From DASYYE01 sp035946955 (GTDB taxonomy: Bacteria > Actinomycetota > Actinomycetes > Streptosporangiales > Streptosporangiaceae), in assembly GCA_035946955.1 (NCBI GenBank), contig DASYYE010000266.1, positions 1 through 10,179 on the forward strand: DNA of 10,179 nt, given 5' to 3'. The stretch's first letter is position 1, and every line of letters begins with the position of its first letter. Positions 1 through 6,948 of the stretch are shown piece by piece. The notes below the pieces were generated by a model. That model searched no databases. It saw only the letters and a list, made by a program, of their open reading frames with translations, and was not told the origin of the DNA. The translations under genes were made by a program, and so were the position numbers.

Positions 1-167
1 GCCAGGTCCTCGACGGGGTACCCGGAGATCATCATCTCCGGGAACACCACCAGGTCAGCCCCCTGGTGTGCGGCACGACCGGTCCACTCGACAACCGTTT
101 CAGCGTTGCCCGCCAGGTCACCGACAGTGCAGTCCACCTGGGCAAGCGCGATCCTCAACCTGGGCAC
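1..167 (-). CDS. nadE: Glutamine-dependent NAD+ synthetase, N-terminal fragment (cut by window edge)
   Basis: The minus strand encodes 55 codons from a GTG at 167-165 to the left edge, beginning V-P-R-L-R-I-A-L-A-Q. This is the N-terminal nitrilase-fold (CN hydrolase) glutaminase domain of actinobacterial NadE. Visible landmarks are the IALAQ first beta strand, the GDLAGNAE helix start, and LVVFPEMMISGYPVEDL, whose Glu44 in FPE is the general base of the nitrilase Glu-Lys-Cys triad. The Lys, the Cys and the C-terminal synthetase domain lie outside the window. The enzyme makes NAD+ from deamido-NAD+ with ATP and glutamine-derived ammonia in the cytosol. The GTG start places the protein exactly as in related NadE proteins; a ribosome binding site is weak (a GGGG run just upstream). 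It is transcribed away from the protease-NTPase operon, so 168-429 must hold any promoters for both directions. It looks like a housekeeping gene with no special link to its neighbours. Confidence 0.9.
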   Translation of the reverse strand, partial: MPRLRIALAQVDCTVGDLAGNAETVVEWTGRAAHQGADLVVFPEMMISGYPVEDL

Positions 168-429
168 GTCCCCAAGCCTATGGCGCGTGGCCGCGGAGGT
201 TCCCGCGAGCGCCCCCGTCGCGCACCGGCACCAGGGCCCGATGAATGTAGCCAGGGGACAAAGAGCGTCCGGGCATGGCTGACATCTTGCTATGAGGAAA
301 TGCGGAGAGTACGCTCAGGCCGTTCGCGATCGCACAGACGCCGTGGCGGCAGAGAATCCGCTTTCCAGGGTGGCTTTCGGCACGAGCCGCCGTTGACGCT
401 GCGCGTCTCAGGAGGGGGACCGGCGACAC
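168..429. promoter_or_regulatory. Divergent intergenic region between nadE and the protease-NTPase operon
   Basis: These 262 bases separate two divergent genes and must contain promoters for both by position. I see no convincing -35/-10 pair. TTGACG at 393-398 resembles a -35 box but lies too close to the downstream ribosome binding site (410-418) to serve the operon and has no matching -10. The reading frames that cross this stretch on both strands have unbiased composition and no recognisable domains, so I leave them out. Confidence 0.35.
410..418 (+). promoter_or_regulatory. Ribosome binding site for the metzincin protease gene
   Basis: AGGAGGGGG at 410-418 is a strong Shine-Dalgarno match. 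It lies about 11 nt before the GTG at 430, slightly longer than ideal spacing. It supports the GTG start in preference to the internal Met at codon 7. Confidence 0.6.
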
Positions 430-1116
430 GTGGACGATTATCAGCGAATGCAAATCCAGGCGTGCATCGACCGTAAAGTCGCGCCTAAGGCTGGCAATGA
501 GCGGTTGGCGCTGGTGCGTGCCTCACGGTGGCCGCCGCGTGCGCTTATCCGTGCGGCATTCCTCGATGGCGACCCAGCCCTGCACGAGCGCGTAGAACAG
601 GTGGCGCGTACCTGGCTCGAACACGCCAAATTGTTTCTTTACTTCGTGACCGACGTCGAGCGGGCGGACATCCGGATCTCCTTCTCAGAGCCCGGCTCCT
701 GGTCCTACATCGGCACCGACTGCCTCTCGGCTCCCGCTGATGAGCCCACGATGAACTATGGCTGGCTCACCCCGGACTCCCCGGACGACGTGGTCAGCCG
801 CGTGGTACTGCACGAGTTCGGGCATGCGCTCGGCTGCATCCACGAACACCAGAACCCGGCCAGCGGCATTCCCTGGGACAAGGCCGCGGTCTATGAGTAC
901 TACGGCGGCCCGCCCAACAACTGGTCGCCGGCACAGGTCGACCGCAACGTCTTCCAGGCCTACGACTCCGATCTCACGGTGTACAGCCAGGTCGACCCGT
1001 TGTCGATCATGATGTACCCGATCCCGCCGAGCCTGACCCTCAACGGGTTCCAGGTGGGACTGAACCATCAGCTCTCCCCGGCAGACACACGGTTCATCCG
1101 GCAGGTGTATCCCTAG
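430..1116 (+). CDS. Small cytosolic metzincin-type zinc metalloprotease (ZnMc, astacin/matrixin-like)
   Basis: The 228-residue protein is a compact zinc-dependent protease catalytic domain. The zinc site HEFGHALGCIH spans residues 128-138, giving the metzincin pattern HExxHxxGxxH with ligands His128, His132 and His138 and catalytic base Glu129. It is followed by Glu139, as in astacins. About 55 residues later S-I-M-M-Y at 192-196 forms the Met-turn (Met194), with Tyr196 at the position of the astacin Tyr switch. N-terminal to the active site, residues 40-115 (AFLDGD, ADIRISF, WSYIGTD, TMNYGWL) match the usual ZnMc beta sheet. There is no signal peptide, pro-domain or membrane segment, so the enzyme should stay in the cytoplasm, whereas most relatives are secreted. 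It is the first gene of a three-gene operon, 15 nt before the caspase gene, which points to a role in the same process, perhaps as effector or activator. Its substrate is unknown. The family call is firm; exact M10 versus M12A placement is not. Confidence 0.87.
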   Translation: MDDYQRMQIQACIDRKVAPKAGNERLALVRASRWPPRALIRAAFLDGDPALHERVEQVARTWLEHAKLFLYFVTDVERADIRISFSEPGSWSYIGTDCLSAPADEPTMNYGWLTPDSPDDVVSRVVLHEFGHALGCIHEHQNPASGIPWDKAAVYEYYGGPPNNWSPAQVDRNVFQAYDSDLTVYSQVDPLSIMMYPIPPSLTLNGFQVGLNHQLSPADTRFIRQVYP

Positions 1117-1118
1117 CA

Positions 1119-1126
1119 GAAAGAGG
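1119..1126 (+). promoter_or_regulatory. Ribosome binding site for the caspase-like gene
   Basis: GAAAGAGG lies 5 nt before the GTG at 1132, inside the 15-nt gap after the protease stop codon (1114-1116). It fixes the GTG start and shows that the two genes are packed as one transcript. Confidence 0.55.
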
Positions 1127-1131
1127 CGGCT

Positions 1132-2157
1132 GTGGCGCCAGACGACCGCGCGATCGTGGTCGGCATCAGCCGTTACCCGGAGCTTGGCAATCTTGATGGC
1201 CCCGAGAACGATGCCAGGGCCTTCGAAGCATGGCTCCGCTCGCCGTCCGGCGGCGGGCTGCAGGAAGACCACGTCGACCGGATTCTCTCATCCGATTTTC
1301 CGCCATGCCAAAACGTCGTCAGTGCAAAGCCGACGACCGAGGCGGTGAAAGAGGCAATCGATAAATTGCACTTCATCGGCGAAAGCGGCGAAGCGCGTGT
1401 GGGCAGGCGCCTGTACTTGTTCATGGCCGGACATGGTTTTGCCGCTGGCTTCAGGGACGCCAGGCTCCTTATGGCAAACGCAGCGGCCACCAGGACAGGG
1501 CACCACTTTCCGGGGCCCCCTTATGCGGACTGGTTCCGTGAGTCAGCTTATTTCAACGAGGTGGTCCTTTTGATGGACTGCTGCCTCGAGAACTACAAGT
1601 TCAGCCCGTTGCAGCCATGCCACCTGGATCCTGTCACGGACAGCGGGGGCGCAAAGCAGCCTGTGCGTTACTACTACGGCCTGGCGTCCCAGTTCGGCCG
1701 GGCTGCCCGTGAGGTGCGCGACGACACCAGCGGGGAGATACGGGGAGTCTTCACCGCCACGGTCCTTGATGGCCTGTGGCAGGGCCCAGTAGGGGGCGGC
1801 GACGTGACGGGGGACTGGCTCACGGATTTTGTCCGCACGCACATGCCGCCGCGCCTGAGCGGCCAGCCAAGTCAACGTCCGGTCATCGACTACGAGCCCA
1901 GCGATGACATCGTCTTTGCCCATTGCGCTCCCACGCGTTACCAGGTCCTGATCCACGCCGATCCAGCAGCTCAGAGCCAGGAAGTGGAGATGTGCGACGG
2001 CGCGCTGAACGTACTCCCGCCGTCCGGGCGCTCCAATGGGACCTGGGAATGGGAACTGGGCCCGGGGATGTACAAGTGGCGGTACCGCGGCAGTGGCGAC
2101 CAACTCCGTTTCCTGGAACTCAAGGGGAAAGGGCGGGTGGTCGATGTCGGTCTCTAG
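1132..2157 (+). CDS. Caspase-like (peptidase C14, metacaspase-type) cysteine protease with C-terminal beta-rich module
   Basis: This 341-residue protein has a caspase-fold protease at residues 1-265. It opens with RAIVVGISRYPELGNLDGPENDA (6-28), the classical first strand and loop of bacterial C14 proteases. The catalytic His is in LYLFMAGHGF (His101). The nucleophile follows the strand VVLLMDCC; by alignment with the metacaspase D-S-C motif it is Cys151, with Cys150 adjacent. YYYGLASQFGRAARE (180-194) and GVFTATVLDGL (205-215) match the small-subunit core. Metacaspases cleave after Arg or Lys; I cannot predict the specificity here. Residues 268-341 form a separate beta-rich module ending WELGPGMYKWRYR and LKGKGRVVDVGL. 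It resembles two segments at the N-terminus of the next protein. No signal peptide or transmembrane segment is present. The gene sits between the metzincin and the NTPase, and its last 14 nt overlap the NTPase start. Caspase-like proteins next to STAND NTPases are known in bacterial conflict systems, so an effector role is likely but inferred. Confidence 0.9.
   Translation: MAPDDRAIVVGISRYPELGNLDGPENDARAFEAWLRSPSGGGLQEDHVDRILSSDFPPCQNVVSAKPTTEAVKEAIDKLHFIGESGEARVGRRLYLFMAGHGFAAGFRDARLLMANAAATRTGHHFPGPPYADWFRESAYFNEVVLLMDCCLENYKFSPLQPCHLDPVTDSGGAKQPVRYYYGLASQFGRAAREVRDDTSGEIRGVFTATVLDGLWQGPVGGGDVTGDWLTDFVRTHMPPRLSGQPSQRPVIDYEPSDDIVFAHCAPTRYQVLIHADPAAQSQEVEMCDGALNVLPPSGRSNGTWEWELGPGMYKWRYRGSGDQLRFLELKGKGRVVDVGL
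2128..2133 (+). promoter_or_regulatory. Ribosome binding site for the NTPase, inside the caspase gene
   Basis: AAAGGG at 2128-2133, preceded by AAGGGG at 2122-2127, lies 10 nt before ATG 2144. This decides the start. The more upstream in-frame ATG at 2036 would overlap the caspase gene by over 120 nt and would translate its C-terminal module in the wrong frame. The 14-nt overlap implies translational coupling. Confidence 0.5.
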
Positions 2158-5100
2158 CGGTGGGCAGCCTGTACCGGTCCCGCTTGCCGTCACCGCGGAC
2201 CCGGGAACCGAGATCGCCGTGATAGACCACTCCTTCCAGGTCTGCGGCCAGGGCGTCGGCGCGCTGGTCACCGAGGTCGTGCCCGGCGTGTACAAGCTCA
2301 GGTACCAGGCCGGGTTCACAGTCCTGGAGGAGTACCAGGTAATCGAGCCAGGCAAAGATGTGGTGCTGGTCAGCGGGCCGCAGGTGCCCTACTCGTCAGC
2401 GGCACCGCTGCCTGGCACCGGGAATGGTGAGCGCCATCGCACAGCGGCCACCGAGCTGAGCCGCAGAGTCCACGCCACCCTCGGGGATGGCAGCCAGGTG
2501 TTCGTGTTCGCCCGGGCTCCGCGACGAACGGGTGGCCTTTCCCGTATCACCGGCGGAAACCCGGCTGCCGGGCTGAGCTTGCACGACAGGGAAGGGACAC
2601 ACCTGCTCAACCTGGGCAGGCTGGCGAGACGCGTGGACGGGCGGGACCAGTGGGCGGGCTGCACAGTGGCCGTGCGTCCCGGCGATTACCGGCTGCGCCT
2701 CAGGCCTCCCGTTGCCGTACCTCACCAGCACCATCTTGAACAGGTGATCGTGGCCTCACCGGGATGGCAGACGCAGGTCTTCCTCACCCACTCTCCCAAT
2801 GACCCCGCGGGGAGCGGCCGGCCTGGTGGATTGGCCCCAGGGCATACCTCGGTGCTGCAGGCGAGAATCGGCTCCGGTCTTGGTGCCCAGTCCCCTGGCG
2901 CACGGCTCGCCGATCTGGCCCGCATCGGCCTGACGAACGGCCGTGCCATTATTCCGCTTCCCGAGCTGCTGACAATGCTGTCTGCGGAGGGCGCGGATCC
3001 GATGCTGGGCATCTACACCGCGCACGCATGGCTGAAGGCCGGCGGATTCGACTCGGGCGATCTCGGCGAGGTCGTCGGCGCCCTGCGGCATCTGCTGGGC
3101 AGACACCCCGATGTCGAAGCGCTCGCTCACGAGCTCGGCCTGGCTGCCGAGGGCTACGTCTTCGGCTCCCCGCCAATGCTGGCCAGCAGCTGGCCACTGA
3201 TCCTGGCGGCGTCCGCGCGCCAGCCCGGCCTGGTGCCGCCCGGCTCGCTGAGCGAGCTGGTCTCCACTCGCCTGTGGAGCGCCGGGCCGTGGCTGCTCTG
3301 GCTCGCGGATGGGCTGGGCAGCACCTCGCCGCCACGCCCACTCGCTGATGTGCCCGGCCTGGTCGCGCGGGCCTCAGACACGGCGCTGCTGAGTTTCCAG
3401 AGCCGGCGCAAGGCGGCCGACGACCCTGAGCTCGATGACACCGAGGCGGCGCTGCTCACGCAGGTTTCCCGGCCGTGGGCTCTGGGAGGGGCGCCTGCTC
3501 GCCGTGCGGCCCCTGAACCATCCGGCCAGCAGGCCCTGGAACCAGCCGGCCAGCAGGCCCTTGAACCAGCCGGACGGCAGGCCCAGGTGGAGAGGTTCCA
3601 TGAGCCCGATGCCCAAGGACGTTCCGGTGCAGCAACCGACCCCACACGCATATCCCGGGATCTGGGTGCGGCGCTCGGCCTTCCGCCGGCCGCCATCCCA
3701 CAGATCGCCGCGTCGCTGGTGGAAAAGCTGGAGCATGCCGTGAGCTCCCGCAACAGGTTCCGGCGCCTGGGATGGCGGTTGCGCGGCCCGCTCGCCCGCG
3801 GCTACCTGCGGCTGCGCCGCCGCAGAGGGCCTGGCAGCGGGCAGGCGTGGCGTGGCAGACGGCAGCTTCACGTTGCCCCGGTTGCCATCGGCGTGGCATC
3901 GGTCCTCATACTGGTGGCCGCCATCTGGGTGTTGTCCGTCAGCTTCTACGGCATCCCGTGGGGCCTCAGAATCGCGGTCAGTGATGTCTTGGCGGCGACA
4001 CTGGCGTTGGTGCTGTCCCTCACCGTCGGGTACACGGTGTTCCAGTGGCAGCGATCGCGCGTGCGGCTGCATGGCAACAGAGCGCGGGACAGGGTTTACC
4101 GCACCGTCGGTGGTGTCGCCAGCGGGGTGGCCGGCCGGGACGAGCTGTGCCAGGTGATCATCGACGACCTGCGCAACCGAGACACCCGGCGTCCGCATGT
4201 GATCGTCGCCGATGCCGGCGCTGGCAAGACCGCCCTGCTGGCGCACCTCGGCCAACTGCTGGCGGGGCAAGGCGCGGTCGGGGTGTGGGTGCGGCTGCGT
4301 GATGCTCAGCACCGCCTGGACTTCCGCGAGCTGGCACACCAGCAGTTCATCCTGGACGAGCACGTGGAGCCGCTGTCGGAGGTGGACGGGGAAACGGCCT
4401 GGCAGCAGCTATCCAGGAGCGACAGGATCGTCGTGCTGGCCGATGGGCTTGAGGGGGTACTCGCCGGCGAACCCGTACCGGCGCGGAAACCCACGACAGG
4501 GGAACGGGCCGCCAACATCCGGCTGGCCTTGCGCCAGGCAGGAGAGCAGCGGCTGCCACTGGTCGTTACGTCCCGCCCGGACAGTTCACTCGTGGGAGCG
4601 AAAGCCACCGTCATGCGACTGGAGCCGCTGGGCGAGGAAACAGCGCTGCGGTGGCTGCGCAACGGGCACGCATCCGAGGTTGACCGCCGCCTGCCTTGGC
4701 TGGTGACGACCGCTGATGTCGCAGAGTCCCCGCTCTACCTGGAGGTTGCCCGCCAGTTGCAGGCGGCCGGGCTGATAGCGGAAGTACAAGCAGATCACGG
4801 CGGTGGCAGATCCGTCGAACGCGATGCCGACCGGATGGGGCTCCGGGTTCTCCTGCTGGACACGTGGCTGGGGGCGCTGCTGGCCGGGCATGTGGCCCCC
4901 GGGGTCCCGCTGAGCCGGGTGGACCGCGCGGCGGTCGTGGACCAGTTGTCGGTGCTGGCCTGCACCGCACTTGAACGCGGCACACGCGAGGTCACGTTCG
5001 ATGACTTCGAAGCCATCCGCGGTCGCAAATCTGCGCCAGTGTTTCTCACCGGAGCGGACAAGAGCCTGGATCGCGCTGGGCGGCGGTTCGACGTCGGGGA

Positions 5101-6916
5101 GGCGGCACTGTGGGGTACAGAACTTGGCTTGGTGGCGGCACAGCCCGGCGGGTTGCGGTTCCCGGACAGCACCATCCATGCTTATCTCGCATCCCGGCTG
5201 ATCGAGACGGCCATGGCGGACAAGCCGTACCGCAACTCGGCCCTCGCCGTGCCTGGGCGGGATCTTCTCACCGCGCTGGTGATGAGTTCCCGGCGGAGCA
5301 CCCAGCGGCCAACGCTGGGGAAAAACCGTCCCCGTCGGCCAGCCGTCCACGGCGGCACATCCGTGCTCGCGGGACCGCTGCGTGAGAGGGCCGCGACGGC
5401 CGTCGGCGCGATGGCCCTTGACCTGTACGCCGCAGCGCTGCAGATCGACTGCGCTGACCGGTCACCAGCACACTGCGAGATCGCCGCGGAGACCGCGGAT
5501 CGCTGGGCCGACCTGACAGGGAACGACCAGCAGAACCTCGACCTGGCAAAGCTCCATCTGGTGCGCCGCCTCGGCGAAGCAGCACGGACGGTGGCCACCA
5601 CGCAGCGGGCTGGCCCGGGTAAGCCCGCCTGCTGGGAGCTTTATTCCATCGCAGCGGCAGAGCCCACGCACCTGATCCGCATGGAAATTGCCCAGCAGAT
5701 CGCCGCATGTGGCGATGCCGCGTTCACCGCGTTGCAGGATTTTCTAGGGCCGCCCACTGACCTCTGGTCGCCGGATGGGACACCGCGGACACTGCCAAGC
5801 CCGCCCCAGGAACTGGGACAGGCCACGCTGACCCGGGCTCGCCAGCGGGAGGACGAGGATCTCTATGGGAGGGCGTGGCGGGAGACAGTCGTCCGGGCAT
5901 GGCTTGTTCCGCTGCTCACCGGGTCGGCGCCCCGCCATACCCTGGCGGCGCAGCAGAACCTCGCCCGCTGGCTGCGGTTTGTCAGCACCGGTGACCACAC
6001 AATGGGGCCGCGGCATCCGCCCCAGCCTGGCGCCCCCCCGCACGGGCCAAGTGCTCGACTTCGGCCGTGGCTGGAGACCGCGCTGGCTCAGGGATTCAAG
6101 TACGCGGCCAACCAGCGGAGCCCGGACCCGCAAGCTCACCTGCAAGCGCGTACGTTCCTGCTGGAACAGGCACGTGAGCTGCTGAGCGGCACCACGTTCT
6201 GGTTCGCGCGACTGACCCTGATGCAGGCGATGTGCCTGCTGTCGCTGGACAGCGGCCCGGCGCAGCGCCTCGCTGGCAGCCGCGGTCCCAACTACGCCGC
6301 GCTTGTCACCTACTGGGCGGGCCTGCCTGCTGACATGGAGGAACATCCGTTCGTAGCCGAGGCTCGAACACTTGCCGTCCAGGCACTCGAAACTGGGCAG
6401 CCGGAACGCTTCCTGTGGATTGATGAGAGCACCACCGCGGCCACGGTTGGTTCCCCTCCGGTGGGCCCGCATGCCCCGGGCTGGCCACAGTTGTGGGTTC
6501 CGCCGTCGGCGGGGTGGGCCGCGCTCCACCCCCGGGCGCTGAAACTCCTCGGCGACGTGCTGGTGCTGCTCAACCTGGCTGAGCGTGGAGCAAGCCCCGG
6601 TGATAGCAGCCGACGCCTGCAACGGATGTACGGAACGAAATTGCCACCATGCCTGGACTGGGACCAATCGAACCGGGCGTCGCTCAACCCACTCGGCACC
6701 ATCGGCAGGCCAGCGGCACCCCCTGGATCAATGTGCGTGGACGGCTGCAGGTTCAGCCTCTGCCCCTACCCGCCGCAAGGCGAGCGCAACTTCACTGAGC
6801 TGACCGAGGCGTTCTGCCGCAGGCAGCAGGAGCTGGTCAGCGGGCCGGGGGACCACGCCGCGGACCTCAGGCGGTTCTGGACGGAAATGGCGCAGCGCGC
6901 GCAGCGGCCCCTGTAA
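2144..6916 (+). CDS. Large membrane-anchored NACHT/STAND NTPase with N-terminal beta modules and helical C-terminus
   Basis: The protein is 1590 residues long. Two beta-rich modules (about 8-77 and 104-216) resemble the C-terminus of the upstream caspase. A mostly helical region (235-440) follows, then three 8-residue EPAGQQAL-type repeats (458-481). A strongly basic stretch (536-573) precedes two hydrophobic helices (about 577-600 and 612-634), which should form a membrane hairpin with both large domains in the cytoplasm. The NTPase begins at about 663. Its P-loop is ADAGAGKT (689-696), the Walker B is IVVLADGLEGVL (762-773), and a sensor-1-like segment is LPLVVTSRP (804-812). RFPDSTIHAYLASRL (1005-1019) matches the end of the winged-helix region that follows NACHT domains. 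In Walker B the usual second acidic residue after DGL-D/E is Gly771. Residues 1040-1590 are helical and repeat-like, the usual place for ligand sensing, and end in a Cys-rich patch (Cys1503, 1531, 1535, 1540, 1558). STAND proteins switch by nucleotide-driven oligomerisation. The NTPase call is firm; the ligand, and control of the two proteases, are inferred. Confidence 0.88.
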   Translation: MSVSSGGQPVPVPLAVTADPGTEIAVIDHSFQVCGQGVGALVTEVVPGVYKLRYQAGFTVLEEYQVIEPGKDVVLVSGPQVPYSSAAPLPGTGNGERHRTAATELSRRVHATLGDGSQVFVFARAPRRTGGLSRITGGNPAAGLSLHDREGTHLLNLGRLARRVDGRDQWAGCTVAVRPGDYRLRLRPPVAVPHQHHLEQVIVASPGWQTQVFLTHSPNDPAGSGRPGGLAPGHTSVLQARIGSGLGAQSPGARLADLARIGLTNGRAIIPLPELLTMLSAEGADPMLGIYTAHAWLKAGGFDSGDLGEVVGALRHLLGRHPDVEALAHELGLAAEGYVFGSPPMLASSWPLILAASARQPGLVPPGSLSELVSTRLWSAGPWLLWLADGLGSTSPPRPLADVPGLVARASDTALLSFQSRRKAADDPELDDTEAALLTQVSRPWALGGAPARRAAPEPSGQQALEPAGQQALEPAGRQAQVERFHEPDAQGRSGAATDPTRISRDLGAALGLPPAAIPQIAASLVEKLEHAVSSRNRFRRLGWRLRGPLARGYLRLRRRRGPGSGQAWRGRRQLHVAPVAIGVASVLILVAAIWVLSVSFYGIPWGLRIAVSDVLAATLALVLSLTVGYTVFQWQRSRVRLHGNRARDRVYRTVGGVASGVAGRDELCQVIIDDLRNRDTRRPHVIVADAGAGKTALLAHLGQLLAGQGAVGVWVRLRDAQHRLDFRELAHQQFILDEHVEPLSEVDGETAWQQLSRSDRIVVLADGLEGVLAGEPVPARKPTTGERAANIRLALRQAGEQRLPLVVTSRPDSSLVGAKATVMRLEPLGEETALRWLRNGHASEVDRRLPWLVTTADVAESPLYLEVARQLQAAGLIAEVQADHGGGRSVERDADRMGLRVLLLDTWLGALLAGHVAPGVPLSRVDRAAVVDQLSVLACTALERGTREVTFDDFEAIRGRKSAPVFLTGADKSLDRAGRRFDVGEAALWGTELGLVAAQPGGLRFPDSTIHAYLASRLIETAMADKPYRNSALAVPGRDLLTALVMSSRRSTQRPTLGKNRPRRPAVHGGTSVLAGPLRERAATAVGAMALDLYAAALQIDCADRSPAHCEIAAETADRWADLTGNDQQNLDLAKLHLVRRLGEAARTVATTQRAGPGKPACWELYSIAAAEPTHLIRMEIAQQIAACGDAAFTALQDFLGPPTDLWSPDGTPRTLPSPPQELGQATLTRARQREDEDLYGRAWRETVVRAWLVPLLTGSAPRHTLAAQQNLARWLRFVSTGDHTMGPRHPPQPGAPPHGPSARLRPWLETALAQGFKYAANQRSPDPQAHLQARTFLLEQARELLSGTTFWFARLTLMQAMCLLSLDSGPAQRLAGSRGPNYAALVTYWAGLPADMEEHPFVAEARTLAVQALETGQPERFLWIDESTTAATVGSPPVGPHAPGWPQLWVPPSAGWAALHPRALKLLGDVLVLLNLAERGASPGDSSRRLQRMYGTKLPPCLDWDQSNRASLNPLGTIGRPAAPPGSMCVDGCRFSLCPYPPQGERNFTELTEAFCRRQQELVSGPGDHAADLRRFWTEMAQRAQRPL
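3515..3586 (+). repeat. Three tandem 24-bp in-frame repeats within the NTPase gene
   Basis: Copies lie at 3515-3538, 3539-3562 and 3563-3586, each beginning GAACCA and encoding E-P-[SA]-G-[QR]-Q-A-[LQ]. Copies 1 and 2 differ at only two bases and copy 3 is more diverged. Because the unit is a multiple of three, copy-number change keeps the frame. The repeats sit in the low-complexity linker between the N-terminal helical region and the membrane hairpin, so they probably set linker length. Confidence 0.85.
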
Positions 6917-6948
6917 CCCACCGGGAAATTGGAATGCGCGGTGGAGGG

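Noticed and set aside
393..398. TTGACG as a -35 promoter box for the operon
   Set aside because: It is only 12 nt upstream of the ribosome binding site and no -10 sequence follows.
559..576. FLDGD in the metzincin as an astacin-type FxGD aspartate-switch pro-segment
   Set aside because: The spacing differs from FxGD and the stretch fits a core strand of ZnMc domains, so it is unlikely to be an inhibitory pro-peptide.
1..1116. Functional link between nadE and the operon, as in NAD-depleting defence
   Set aside because: The genes are divergent, nadE is housekeeping, and no NADase or sirtuin domain is present in the operon.
2036..2143. Upstream in-frame ATG adding 36 residues to the NTPase
   Set aside because: It would overlap the caspase gene by over 120 nt in another frame, and ATG 2144 has a suitably placed AAAGGG and starts just before the first beta module.
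3374..4363. Minus-strand 329-residue open frame inside the NTPase gene
   Set aside because: It is a shadow of the plus-strand gene, low in complexity and without domain signatures.
6918..6944. CCACCG...CGGTGG as a terminator between the convergent NTPase and small gene
   Set aside because: The stem is only 6 bp with a 15-nt loop and no T-run; such pairs are expected by chance at this GC content.
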